Below, piece by piece: positions 51,401 to 60,603 of a stretch of DNA of 64,000 nt. Where the stretch lies: assembly GCA_914767715.1 (NCBI GenBank), contig OU612075.1, positions 15,996,001-16,060,000 of the forward strand, in the 5' to 3' direction. The first letter of the stretch is position 1, and every line of letters starts with the position of its first letter. A program made the position numbers and the translations under genes. Source of the DNA: Membranipora membranacea (taxonomy: Eukaryota > Bryozoa > Gymnolaemata > Cheilostomatida > Membraniporidae). A model generated the notes under the pieces. That model had not been told where the DNA came from. It saw nothing but the letters and a program-made list of their open reading frames with translations, and made no database searches.

Positions 51401-53649
51401 ACTGGATTCTAACCATTCGAAATTGGAGTGAACCACAAATTCGAAGCATGGAACCATAGTGATTGTGAGAGTTAGGAAGGATTCCTGTCTATTTCAGAAT
51501 CAGCTCTTTCTATTTTCTTGTAGTACGACATCAGTGAATACATGGCAGCCACTTTTTATATTGTTGGAGCAGGGATTTACTCAACTTTCTGTCTTATCTT
51601 CCCCATCTTAATAAGGAAGGTATGATTAAGTTTGAGGTATATATTGTGTTTGTCTCTAGAGGAAAACAAAGCAAAAAGGCAGAGTAAATGTACTTGAACT
51701 AGGAACTAGGTCTTTGATAATTATTGAGACTTGACTCACTCAAACTCGAATGTAAGAAAATGATATATAATATTATTTCCATGCACTGTGATCCTATGCA
51801 CTATGCTACCTCCTAACTATAATAAATGTTACGGTCTGAGCATTGAGCGTCGGTAGTTATAACTTAACATTCTTTAATCACAATATCACTTGCTAGGAAA
51901 GTTTCATATCACCTTACAAGTACTCAAGGCACAATACAGTGTAAGCTCGTTAATTCAAACTTTGTAATTCAAATCTCTTGTTAACTAAGTCAAGGAAAAG
52001 TGGTCCCTTCAGCCAGATCTCAATGCATTCTAATGTCACTTAATTCAAACTCTGCTTGATTATAACACATTTTTATGGTCCCCAGGGGTTTGAATTAAGT
52101 GAACTACACTGTATAAACTTTTTTCGTTTTTACGTATTGTAGGGATTTACTTGGTCGTTGATGTTGCCATGCCACTTCTTATGCGCTATATCAAACCTTC
52201 TCCTCACACCGGTAGTGCTCAAAATGCTTTTCACACATATTCAGTAAGTACGAGTATATGCATTTAACCTTTGATTGAGAGACGCAAGCGCATCAATTGT
52301 TATCGTATGCATGTTTAAACTGCCAATACAAGCGCTGTAGATAAACCTGAACGATGGAAGTCCCTACAGAGTGTGAACGGCTTTCACAATATTATACAAG
52401 TCTTTCTTAGCAATATATATAATGAGAAATTGAGTTTTAGTTAACACATTTCTCACTTGATTTCTAGCTACGAATGGTGGTATGCGCTCATCATAGATGT
52501 CTTTGTCTGTCTGGCTTATATGCCGATGAAGATAGTTCCCTATGAAGTATCTCTTAATCTAGCAAGGTGAGGCCGTCACACCATAGTCTAAGTGCTCAGA
52601 CTCCAAGGCGCAGCGAGCTACCTGCGCCAGGTAACTCCCTGCGCCTTGGAGTCTGAGAACTTCGACTAATCACACCAGTTTCTCTCACATTCCTGTCACA
52701 TAGTAATGAGATGATATCTCAAATATATAGTCTTTCAGCTGTTCTGCAGCAGGATTGCATAACTTTTACATGAAGAATTTCAAAGTTACTTCCGGGTAAA
52801 AATTACATATAGTGTTAGTAATAGTCCCCCCCCCCCCGGGAGACATTGTACAATAGTGGATTTTTTTAAGTAGACAGAAATGGTAGCTTATTGAGCTGGC
52901 ACACCACTAGAGGAGTTGACGGATAGAATCGATAGCCTTATCATCAAAATTAATCCGTTTTGTTACCCGTCATTTTTATCAAGGGCGAAGGGCCATAGGT
53001 GGGGTTGGTGAAATTATGCAAGCCTCAAAACACAGATATCTTACCGTGGAAATCCAAATCGATATAGTTTCCTCAACAAACAATATGTTTGTGAGGTCGT
53101 AGCACCATCTCATTGGGGTCTGTTGAAGACTAGCACAACTCTTGGGAAATAAGCTGCAAAATACAGCAGCAAAGATCAAAGTTTAGGTTAACTTTTTTAA
53201 TCTCTTCAACTCAATCCATTATATGTTTTTGCTCTTTGTACCTTGTTGTTCCAGATTGAGCGGATACGACAAAGACAGCTTGGCTACGCATGGCATTTTA
53301 GCAGGTCTGATAAACTTTGGGTATAATCTTGGTGCTTCAGTGTCGCCTGCGATAGGAGGGGTTATCGTTGAAACATGGGGATTCGAGACAAACACTGAGG
53401 TTGTAGCATGCTTGTTATCTTCAATGGTAAGTCTCAATACCTCACATTCGTAAAATAGATTTGGCAGCAGGTATTTTTTGGTTGTGAGGCAGTTCAGTCA
53501 TCATCAACCACCTCACCAACAGATGCAGCACTCATAAGCCTCCACTTCAACCTCCAGTCTCATGTTCTCTCCACCAGGGTTTAGTGATTGGTGTTTATCT
53601 GCTGGCCATGAGATGTGCAGGAAAATCTGTGAGGCCTAAGGATGATTGA
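42418..53649 (+). CDS. SLC18B1: MFS transporter, SLC18B1-like
   Basis: Eleven exons join in phase to a 464-residue protein: 42418-42741, 43152-43225, 44885-45029, 46846-46914, 50055-50142, 50671-50825, 51524-51619, 52143-52243, 52468-52566, 53255-53426 and 53578-53649 (TGA). The length suits SLC18B1 (about 456 in human, family knowledge). There is a polar N-terminal tail of about 45 residues with LIPQSR, then hydrophobic segments compatible with 12 helices. Diagnostic stretches are LSRIIVGNGSVMLTVAMTST, the helix-5 motif EGTLAFGYVSGPALGIALFK followed by IGGYVF, and in the C-terminal half LINFGYNLGASVSPAIGG. SLC18B1 carries polyamines into vesicles; substrate here is inference. Introns are long where mobile elements landed (up to 3.1 kb). 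The start is the first ATG of the open frame, directly after the duplicated upstream region. Confidence 0.82.
44276..44494 (-). mobile_element. tRNA-derived SINE, copy 2
   Basis: Minus-strand A box GGCTCAGTTGGCTAGAGCGC and a B-box-like GTGAGTACAAATCCCAC. The body carries CCCCAGGTGTGCTCCGACC and continues to a CTCTTTTTTTGGGATGCG end. It lies in intron 2 of the transporter gene. Confidence 0.8.
45075..45366. mobile_element. Foldback MITE containing a tRNA-Thr-like sequence
   Basis: The terminal inverted repeats TACTGTAATACCTCACTTA.. and ..GGTGAGGTATTACGGTA match at about 23 of 25 positions, and extra TTATAAGGC phrases recur inside. On the minus strand 45258-45188 is tRNA-like: GGACGTTGATAGAGCGTC, an anticodon-loop-like CTTGTAA (TGT, Thr), and B box GGGTTCAATTCCC. 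Acceptor and anticodon stems are imperfect, so a working tRNA is doubtful. In intron 3 of the transporter gene. Confidence 0.7.
47379..49851. mobile_element. 2.5-kb DNA transposon with long terminal inverted repeats
   Basis: Left arm about 47379-47736 and right arm about 49425-49851 are inverted copies, from GTTGAACCC at the outer left to GGGTTCAAC at the outer right. Inner parts (GATTCAAATAACCTGAAAAA, CCATAGCACAATATATAA and others) also match. The outer part is built from CGTCGCAA / CCCACAAACGT sub-repeats. A tandem duplicate of an inner-arm phrase (TTGTTACCTCAGAAT) lies at 47863. The interior has one exon-like segment at 49321-49412. It sits in intron 4 of the transporter gene, apparently without harming the exons. 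Confidence 0.75.
49321..49412 (+). pseudogene. Exon-like segment inside the long-TIR transposon
   Basis: A TCAG acceptor and AG/GTAAAT donor bracket an open stretch reading SARGKNIALNPPVSIPLD, then FNHWLHQTLR. It directly abuts the right terminal repeat. It may be the last remnant of the element's own protein; I cannot assign a family. Surrounding interior sequence shows no further exons. Confidence 0.35.
50379..50545 (+). mobile_element. tRNA-derived SINE, copy 3 (diverged)
   Basis: Shares GGAGTCTACTGGG, TTGGCCAATGGTGTGCTCCC and ACCTGCC with the other two copies in the opposite orientation. The tRNA-like head (GCTTAGTTGCTTGGGC, GGTTTTGAATCCCG) is worn. In intron 5 of the transporter gene. 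Confidence 0.6.
51118..51472. mobile_element. MITE-like element with tRNA-like internal segment, copy 2
   Basis: The termini AATCACTATGATCCCATG and CATGGAACCATAGTGATT match as inverted repeats at 16 of 18 positions. The interior matches 10500-10800 closely and adds two small insertions. In intron 6 of the transporter gene. Confidence 0.8.
52585..52668. mobile_element. Minimal palindromic MITE (TAGTCTAAGTGCTCA family)
   Basis: A perfect 19-bp inverted repeat (CTCAGACTCCAAGGCGCAG at 52595-52613, its complement at 52639-52657) extends outward with mismatches to TAGTCTAAGTG / ACTTCGACTA. The 25-bp loop contains GCGCCAGG. Only 84 bp in all, just after a transporter exon. Confidence 0.8.
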
Positions 53650-53990
53650 CAAAGGAGTCAATTCTTGTGATGCTGAAGATCTTTACAATACGGGCGGAGT
53701 TGTAGATCCTTAATTGTTCCATTCAAACTATAAGGACATTTAATTTCATTCATTTGACATTCATGATGCAGCCCTAACTCTGTGATAACAAAAAAAGCAA
53801 TTTTTGATTCATCAATATTAATACTGCTTTCTGTATTGTATTGTAGTAATGTTTTCATCCAGTAAAATCATAAAACATTCCAGTAGTTATATTTCTTTCT
53901 CAGCCACAAAATGAGCCCTCTGGCGCATTACACTAATGCATATTTTTCTATTACGAACGGCTTTATAGTATATATATATTGCATATTGCC
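53650..53990. other. 3' flank of the transporter gene
   Basis: No gene seen. AT-rich; ends in a TA run near 53968-53980. Confidence 0.5.
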
Positions 53991-54253
53991 TTACAAAAAG
54001 AAATATGTTGCCATCAATATTTTGATAGTTACAGCTAAGGCTCGGGATTCGCGTAAAAAAAGTTGATTCATCTTCTTGGTGTCAGAGTTTTGAATAAGGA
54101 GAATGTTACAGACCTTGTTCTTTGATGGGAAATTGACGAGGATAGTCTTGGTACCATCATCTGGTTGGTAGGGATGGTTACTCAGCTTATACTCAACCTC
54201 CCTGTCTCTAAGTCTAATCATCAAAGCCTGTTGGTGAAAAGGCAGTAATTCAG

Positions 54254-54363
54254 AGTAATTAGCTAGTCTAAGTGCAATCTGAGTAGGGTCATAACATTAT
54301 CAAACACTCATTTTATAATGTTATGCCACAACTCCAATTGCAGCAGTGTGTGCACTTAGAGTA
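54254..54363. mobile_element. Small palindromic MITE (TAGTCTAAGTGCTCA family)
   Basis: Left end TAGTCTAAGTGCAATCTG and right end GTGTGCACTTAGAGTA are inverted; inner arms CATAACATTATCAAACACTC and the following TTATAATGTTATG pair. It corresponds in position to the element at 22379-22475, so it predates the dynein-fragment duplication. Confidence 0.6.
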
Positions 54364-54445
54364 GTAATGAGCATGCATCGCTCATTATCAACAGTTTATT
54401 ATAATTAGGAATACAACAAAGTTGTATTTCTTTTGTTTTGGTTGG

Positions 54446-54448
<3 letters not shown>

Positions 54449-54484
<36 letters not shown>
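54449..54484. repeat. ATT trinucleotide microsatellite
   Basis: About 12 uninterrupted TTA units at the edge of the satellite-like insertion. Confidence 0.95.
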
Positions 54485-54485
<1 letters not shown>

Positions 54486-54489
54486 TTTG

Positions 54490-54825
54490 CAACACTTTTG
54501 TCGCATCTATAAGTCAAGAACTACCAGGCAGAATTGGATGGAACTTTGTCATAAGATAGTTCCATATGTCTAGATGAGAAATTGCGAAATGAAATTTTAA
54601 AATGTTATGTAATACTTGCTAATTACACTAATTAGTGAAGGAGGTTTTGCCTTTTTTAACGTTTTTACCCAATTTCATTCTGCTATATGTCAAGAACTAC
54701 TTGGCAGAATTCGATGATATATGGTCACAACATAGTCCCATATGTCAAGATGAGAAATTTTAAAACAAAATTTTGAAATGTTATGTAATATTTGCTAATT
54801 ACACTAATTAGTGGAGTATGTTTTT
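54490..54825. repeat. Two tandem copies of a ~170-bp unit
   Basis: Shared phrases: GTCAAGAACTAC..GGCAGAATT, ATAGT.CCATATGTC, GATGAGAAATT, AATGTTATGTAAT.. and GCTAATTACACTAATTAGTG. Part of a satellite-like insertion into the dynein-fragment region. Confidence 0.8.
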
Positions 54826-54839
54826 TCGATTTTCTTTTG

Positions 54840-55515
54840 GTGATATCTTGAGAACAAATCATGCGATTGAGTTGATACTTGGGATAAGGGGGTTTTGACT
54901 TAAACCGAATCTTATGACATCATCAATTTTTATGTCACATGACCCGATATACAAAATGGCCGCCATAAACAGTGAATTGCTGCCGATTAACAGTTCTTAC
55001 CATGCGATTGAGTTAAAACTTGGGATTTGGGGGTTTTGACCTATATCGAATCTTATGACATCATCAATTTCAATGTCACATGACGCGATATACAAAATGG
55101 CCGCCATAATCAGGAAGTGGCTGCCGATTAACAGTTCTTATCATGCGATTGAGTTAAAATTTGGGATTTGGGGGTTATGACATATACCGAATCTTATGAC
55201 ATCATCAATTTCAATGTCACATGACCCGATATTCAAAATGGCCGCCATAAACAGGAAGTGGCGGCCGATTAACAGTTCTTATCATGCGATTGAGTTAAAA
55301 CTTGGGATTTGGGGGTTATGACATATACCGAATCTTATGACATCATCGATTTTGATGTCACATGACCCGAAATCCAATATGGCAGCCAGAGAGAGTTAAT
55401 TGCTGCCGATTAGCAGTTCTCATCATGCGATTGAGTTGAGACTTCGGATAAGGGGGTTTCGGCATATACCGAGTCTTATGACGTCTTCAATTATGATGTC
55501 ACATGACCTCGATAT
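54840..55515. repeat. 141-bp tandem satellite, about 4.7 units
   Basis: CTTATGACATCATC-type anchors recur at 54911, 55052, 55193, 55333 and 55474. Each unit holds TGTCACATGACCCGATAT, CAAAATGGCCGCCATAA, and CATGCGATTGAGTT. This block is missing from the homologous region at 22.5 kb. Confidence 0.93.
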
Positions 55516-55846
55516 TCAAATACATTGGTTGTATTCCTTTATATTTGCTTGCAAATATGTTTACCGTTTCTAGTTTTAGTATTACTGTTTAATTGACGCC
55601 TTAAGTGGATGTCCTACATCTTTTTGGCAATGAATGCTGTTAACTAACAGATACATTGGATCAGAGCCATGAGAGATAGGAACCATCTACTGTGAGCAAA
55701 CATGTGACAGACTGTACTTTCATCATTGGATTTGAGCACCCATATAGGGTTATTTGTTTTTTATTAGTGATCCAGGGTCATCCTAATTGATAATGAACAA
55801 ATAATTTGACTTCATGATAGCAGTTTTCTGCTCCTGCACATACCAA

Positions 55847-55918
55847 GGTTCCATGGTGTAATGGTTAGCACTCAGGACTCTGAATCCTGCGATCCGAGTT
55901 CAAATCTCGGTGGGACCT
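55847..55918 (+). tRNA. tRNA-Gln (CTG), second copy
   Basis: Sequence-identical to 22794-22865 over all 72 bases, whereas the flanks have diverged by substitutions and indels. The same upstream phrases (CCTACATCTTTTTGGCAAT, ATCAGAGCCATGA) precede both. Identity of the tRNA against diverged flanks suggests it is under selection and working. Confidence 0.93.
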
Positions 55919-57012
55919 GAATCATTTTGCAACTAACCACCCTACAAACCAATCCACGTGAAATCCCATTTGAATATTTATCGTTAAAAGTAGTTTCTCC
56001 TGAAGAGGGGATCCTGTTGGGACAAGCAGCAAGCCACCAATGTTATTTACCTAGTTTTATGATGGCCATTCTGTAGTACTACAGAGACTCCATACTGTAC
56101 AAACTGTTCCAGAGTCCTCATATACCCAGACATCTTCAGATCTAATCTCTTCAGACCTCGCGTACTAATATTGTTCTAATCCACTTCAGACAGAGCTTTT
56201 CCTATAAAACAACCAGTAAAATACAGCACATGAATTCATATTTCACAGTCATAATACAGTGTATGATTGCAGCAAACCAACTGCTGCCACAGAACTGACT
56301 CCTTCAGAGCCTAAACCAGGGTTTAAAGTTTTAAGAAAACAGATATTATTAAATCTGTCTATCCGTACCTCCTCAAGCCATATATTTTGGTGAGATCCTC
56401 TCTGTAGTTACTGTGGCATTGTCCCCTCTATGGGAGGAAGGCGGAGGCCACCAGACGATCTCCTTCTGGATAACCAATCTGCTTCTCAAGAGTAGCAACT
56501 GTTTCCTCGGATCTAATCTTCTCTCCGGCTAATCCTACACATCAGCAGAGCAGACAAATCAGGACAACAGAAAATATATGTTTAAAATGACTTCTAGGCC
56601 ATGTTTGGTATGGTTTTAAGGATCTCAGGCTGAAAAGTCAATAGGGCATATGAAATGAAACAGCATGTGAACCTAATTGCAGTAAAACTGCTGCAAAGTC
56701 TGAAAATTGGGATCATAGTGATTTATTGCCTCTCCTGACCACTATGATCCCTATGATCTTTGCTAAAATAATTGAAAAAAAACTAATTGCTATTTTCTAC
56801 AGTTTTCATTTTTTTGAAATTTTTATTTACCCTATGAATTAAAAAAACTAACAATATTTGATTTACTGGGGTTATAAATCCACTTTTCTAATAGTATATT
56901 TGACCCATTTCTGGACCGATCTGTATTCGTGAAATATGTCCTTTTTTGTGGGACAGTATTACCTCACAAACTAGTCAGTCAGTCAGTCAGCCAGGCCGAT
57001 GTAAAACAATTG

Positions 57013-57096
57013 TGTCAGAAATGGGATTTGAACCCACGCCTACAAGAGTAGACTGCGACCTGAACGCAGCGCCATAGATCACTCGGCCATCCTGAC
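57013..57096 (-). tRNA. tRNA-Leu (CAG)
   Basis: 84 bases including the discriminator. On the minus strand the acceptor GTCAGGA pairs with TTCTGAC (one G-T). A box TGGCCGAGTGATCTATGG, anticodon loop TTCAGGT (CAG), long variable arm as expected for Leu, B box GGGTTCAAATCCC. Appears intact. Confidence 0.88.
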
Positions 57097-57235
57097 TTGA
57101 TTTACAGTGTAATCAGTCCCTGAATTTATGCGACATAATCTAAGACAGTAATTAGTTCCTTATCTCTGATCAGTAGATCAGTATTGTTGGTATTTTATCT
57201 GTACAAATTCGGGGACTGATAACTACTAAAATAAA

Positions 57236-57305
57236 GTCAGGACGGCTGAGTGGTCTAAGGTCACAGTCTACTCTTGTAGGCATGGGTTCAGATGCCACTT
57301 CTGAT
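57236..57305 (+). pseudogene. tRNA-Leu pseudogene
   Basis: Same family as 57013-57096 in inverse orientation, 140 bp away, but the anticodon arm is deleted (GTCTAAGGTCACAGTCTACTC) and the B box is altered (GGTTCAGATGCC). Confidence 0.8.
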
Positions 57306-57949
57306 ACATAAGTCATATTCCAATGAACCCAAGAACAGATAAAGTTGTCACATGACCAAAACCAAGTTTTTTTAGACACGGTCCAACATAATCTCCATCT
57401 CATCGGATTTTAACCTCAGTTGATCTTTTGTGTCAGCTTGTAATTGTATTCTTTCTTCAGCTCAGTAAGTTTCCCATCGACAAAACACAGTTTGTTTTGT
57501 CTATGCATTTTCCTCTCAACCTTCAAGCACAGACCAGCAGGTGATGATCATTTATGGGATGGTGAAATGTTAAATTCCTGACAATGACAAAAAAATAGAT
57601 GCTATCTACATAAACCTGTATATAAGATGGGTTACCTCAGCCAGCTCAGCCTTTGCTTTAGTTAACGTGTTCTGTTTCTCTTTGAGTTGAGACTTGGCAG
57701 CTTCTAGTGAGATTTTGTGTGGTGACCAGATCTCATTCAGCCACAAGATCATATGAGTGGGTGGGTGTTAACTGCTATAGTAGATGTCATCCTTGGAAGC
57801 AGGTGTTCACTAGTGCACTGGTGCGGCTCAAAGTTTTGCTTGATCCTAACAAAAAAGAGAAAGCGCCAATCTGTAACTGATATCCAACTTTACAGTTATG
57901 ACACAACACACTCCAGATACATATAATATCAGCGATTCATGTGTCTAAC

Positions 57950-58200
57950 TATCTACATCAATTATAAATGCTGACAATATGCATTCAAATCAGACTGAGC
58001 TAAGAGAAAAGTCAAAACTGACAATGTTAGCTCGAGTTCTCTGATAGTGAAGCGGGGCACATGATGGGGGCATGCGGCATTATCAGAAAACAAATCCACT
58101 TGGCATGGAGAAATGTAGCAGTAAAAAAAACTTGGGACTTTATCCTCGGTATCCTTGTTTCCAAGTCTAATCATCAAAGATCCACCTCATGTCATTGATA
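57950..58200 (-). pseudogene. Dynein heavy-chain AAA5-region fragment, copy 3
   Basis: Minus strand reads LMIRLGNKDTEDKV, parallel to MIRLRDREVEYKL at 54.2 kb, then after degraded sequence TIRELELTLSVLTFLLAQ, which resembles the segment after AAA5 strand sequences (..GLE.QLL.IVV). Stops and odd spacing show decay. Confidence 0.5.
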
Positions 58201-60600
58201 TTGATTTATATTAATATAAAATTACTTACTGTATCCTATATCTTGTTGGCATTGGATGTCATTTCTCCAAATTTCACATGTATTCTCTTCTCAGCTGGTA
58301 TAATTATCTAAACTCACCACTATTATCCAGATACCTGGAAGTAGGGCAAAATGAAGGCTGATCTCTCACTCTGTGCCAGTGTTAGGAGTTCGGACAAACT
58401 TCCTGATATGTGCCAGTGCTAGTGGAGAGGATAAAGTTTAATCATAATTATCAAGTATATGAGTTTAATTAATTAATATACAAGTTATGCATACAAAAGT
58501 TTAATTCATAATATATTCATACATAATTATATATATATAAATCACCTTACTACAAGCATTTAGCTGTTCAACTTCTCATCTAGACAGGAATTCAAGCTGC
58601 TCTCCTTCATAGTTGATAGCTACCTTTCATTACAAGAAAAGCATTCGCTTATCAATCTATGGTGCTCAGCGATGGTCAGCTTTGTCCACAGCACATGTAA
58701 ATCATCTCTGTAAAATAAGTCCAGGCATGAATCTAGTTGATTGTTAATTGTAAGAATATCTGATCAGCAAGGAATTTTTACATGGGACATCAGAAATTCA
58801 TTTTCTCAGCTTTTGTTGAGTCTAAAGCCTCATTATTTGAAATCTCGAACCACATCAATTATCCAGCTTAATCACACCTTACAATTCAGTGGGGTGGGGT
58901 TGGTGGGATGGGCACCTCCTAGACTACACAGAGTATTACACTGTTTCTCACAGTGAAAATCTGCTGACAGCATCTCGCTTCATTAACAGATTATTCTCCT
59001 CAGGTAGCTCAGCAACCTTAGTTTTAGTTTTTGAGGTGAGAGCGATGAATTAACACACTTCAGATACACAGAGGAGTAGTATCAGTGAGCTGCTCACCTG
59101 ACTCATCTAGAAGGGACTATCTACATGAGTCAAGGCTGACAAGACTCAATCAAATCACATTCAGCTGAGAGCAGACTCAAAACTGTCACTGTTAGCTCAA
59201 GTTCTCTGATTGTAAAAGGGGCACATAATAGGGGAGGGACACGCAATCAGAGAACGAACCCACATGGTATGGAACCAGTGGAAACTTTTCAAACGCAAGG
59301 ATGCACATTAAAAGACAAGACCCGGGATGGTAGGGGATATGGAATGAAAGATGTGATTTCAATGGATTTGTGCTATGAGAAAACAAATAGGAGGATTTCA
59401 ACAGCTAGGGAAGTTTTATGTCATACTTATCATCAGTTGTCCCATAAAAATTAAAATGTCAATGTTATAACAGTACAAGCACAATAAAATGTTTCAGGAG
59501 TTGTCCTTACCAATTACCAATTTATCTTACCCTGAGATGTAGAAGCTAGATTAAATACTCCGGAGGAATAAGATTCAGTGAGGCGACCAGGTTTTGTTCA
59601 GCAATATTAGCTGGCCTAATCTTTTGCAGTGAACTTCATCCCCTGAAACAAGTGTACACATTGTGTAAACACTTTTACTGCCGAAAGCTTTGGAGAAAGG
59701 AGAAAACTTAAACAATAACAGATATAGCAATCCAACAGTCTTAACAGTGCCATGGTGGATTAAAAAGGCCAAAATGAGTACATGGAGGTGGCGCCTCCTG
59801 GACTGATAATAATTTCTCACTGACCCACAATCTAATATCAGGGTCTGACAGCAACTCACCTGTTCCATGTTCATTTGAAGCAGTGACTCTTCTTCTTCTT
59901 TATACAACGGCAATTATAACTGTTGAGTGGTGAAGTATCAGAACCAGTCATCGAACCCTGTGACAAACAACAAAAACATTTTCCTTGTCTAAATTAACAG
60001 GGTTTTTAATTGAAAAGTTTGAATGATGATCTAGCGTAATGCTGATATGGTTGATGTAATTTAGATTGGCTGGAAGATGCATACTCACCAATATCAATCT
60101 GATGCAAATTGTAATTCCATTGTATTTATCATTGTAGCAACACACTAGTAAACTCCGTTTTATTATGGGTTATTTTGTTGTTGCTATCATGATTTTCTGC
60201 TAAGGATGGTTATTTTTAAGTTACTTACTGGACGCTTTCTCTGTGCCGGCTCTTGAGCTGCGTCTAACACCTTGCCTCAGTTTAACAAAGTTGCGAGACC
60301 TCTTCCCAACACTTCAGTTCACCGCTACTCTTTGGAGATCTTGTTCCATGTTCTCTTGACCTTCATCTCCCTGTCTTCATCTGTTTAGCAAAACAAATTG
60401 ACTTAAAAATTGATACATCGGTACACGAAGGAAAAAGAAATCTCACCAACTGGGCAATTACTAGACAATTGAATTTTAATTCCTCAATCTGATTCTGTGC
60501 TCAAGACTCGTCCAGCTGTGATTGGTACCTCGTCCATATAGTCAAGAGCATCTACGTCGAACATTTATTTTTAGCACTTTCAAAATGATGAAGAGTAACT
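58200..60600. other. Mostly unrecognised sequence with dynein-like debris
   Basis: Apart from the fragment at 59150-59290 I recognise no gene. A minus-strand frame at 59913-59575 (112 codons) has hydrophobic stretches but no motif I can name. AT-rich palindromic sequence occurs near 58480-58540. Confidence 0.4.
59150..59290 (-). pseudogene. Dynein-fragment repeat, copy 4
   Basis: About 120 bp similar to 58000-58110: TCACTGTTAGCTCAAGTTCTCTGATTG-like here against TGACAATGTTAGCTCGAGTTCTCTGATAG-like there, then GGGGCACATAATAGGGG / GGGGCACATGATGGGGG. It places another piece of the same exon on the same strand. Confidence 0.5.
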
Positions 60601-60603
60601 CAC

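Larger units (their letters stand above)
53991..57735 (-). pseudogene. Dynein heavy-chain pseudogene, copy 2 (stalk to AAA5)
   Basis: Minus-strand pieces in the order expected for a dynein heavy chain: 57735-57630 (KISLEAAKSQLKEKQNTL, TKAKAELAE, stalk coiled coil); about 57490-57425 (DGKLTELKKEYNYKLTQK); about 56530-56440 (EETVATLEKQIGYPEGDRLV); about 56165-56065 (RGLKRLDLKMSGYMRTLEQF then VQYGVSVVLQN, the ..LRTLE..I..G..VLLEN signature); and 54230-54100 (MIRLRDREVEY and ILVNF, AAA5). Between pieces lie stops, frame changes, a tRNA-Gln, a tRNA-Leu and a satellite block. No intact frame exceeds one exon. Full-length dyneins exceed 4000 residues, so this is a fragment. Some exons may be too diverged to see. 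Axonemal type is likely but unproven. Confidence 0.65.

Noticed and set aside
54940-55400. AAAATGGCCGCC in the 141-bp repeats as YY1 sites
   Set aside because: It differs from the YY1 core (AAnATGGCGGC) and occurs as part of a satellite unit.
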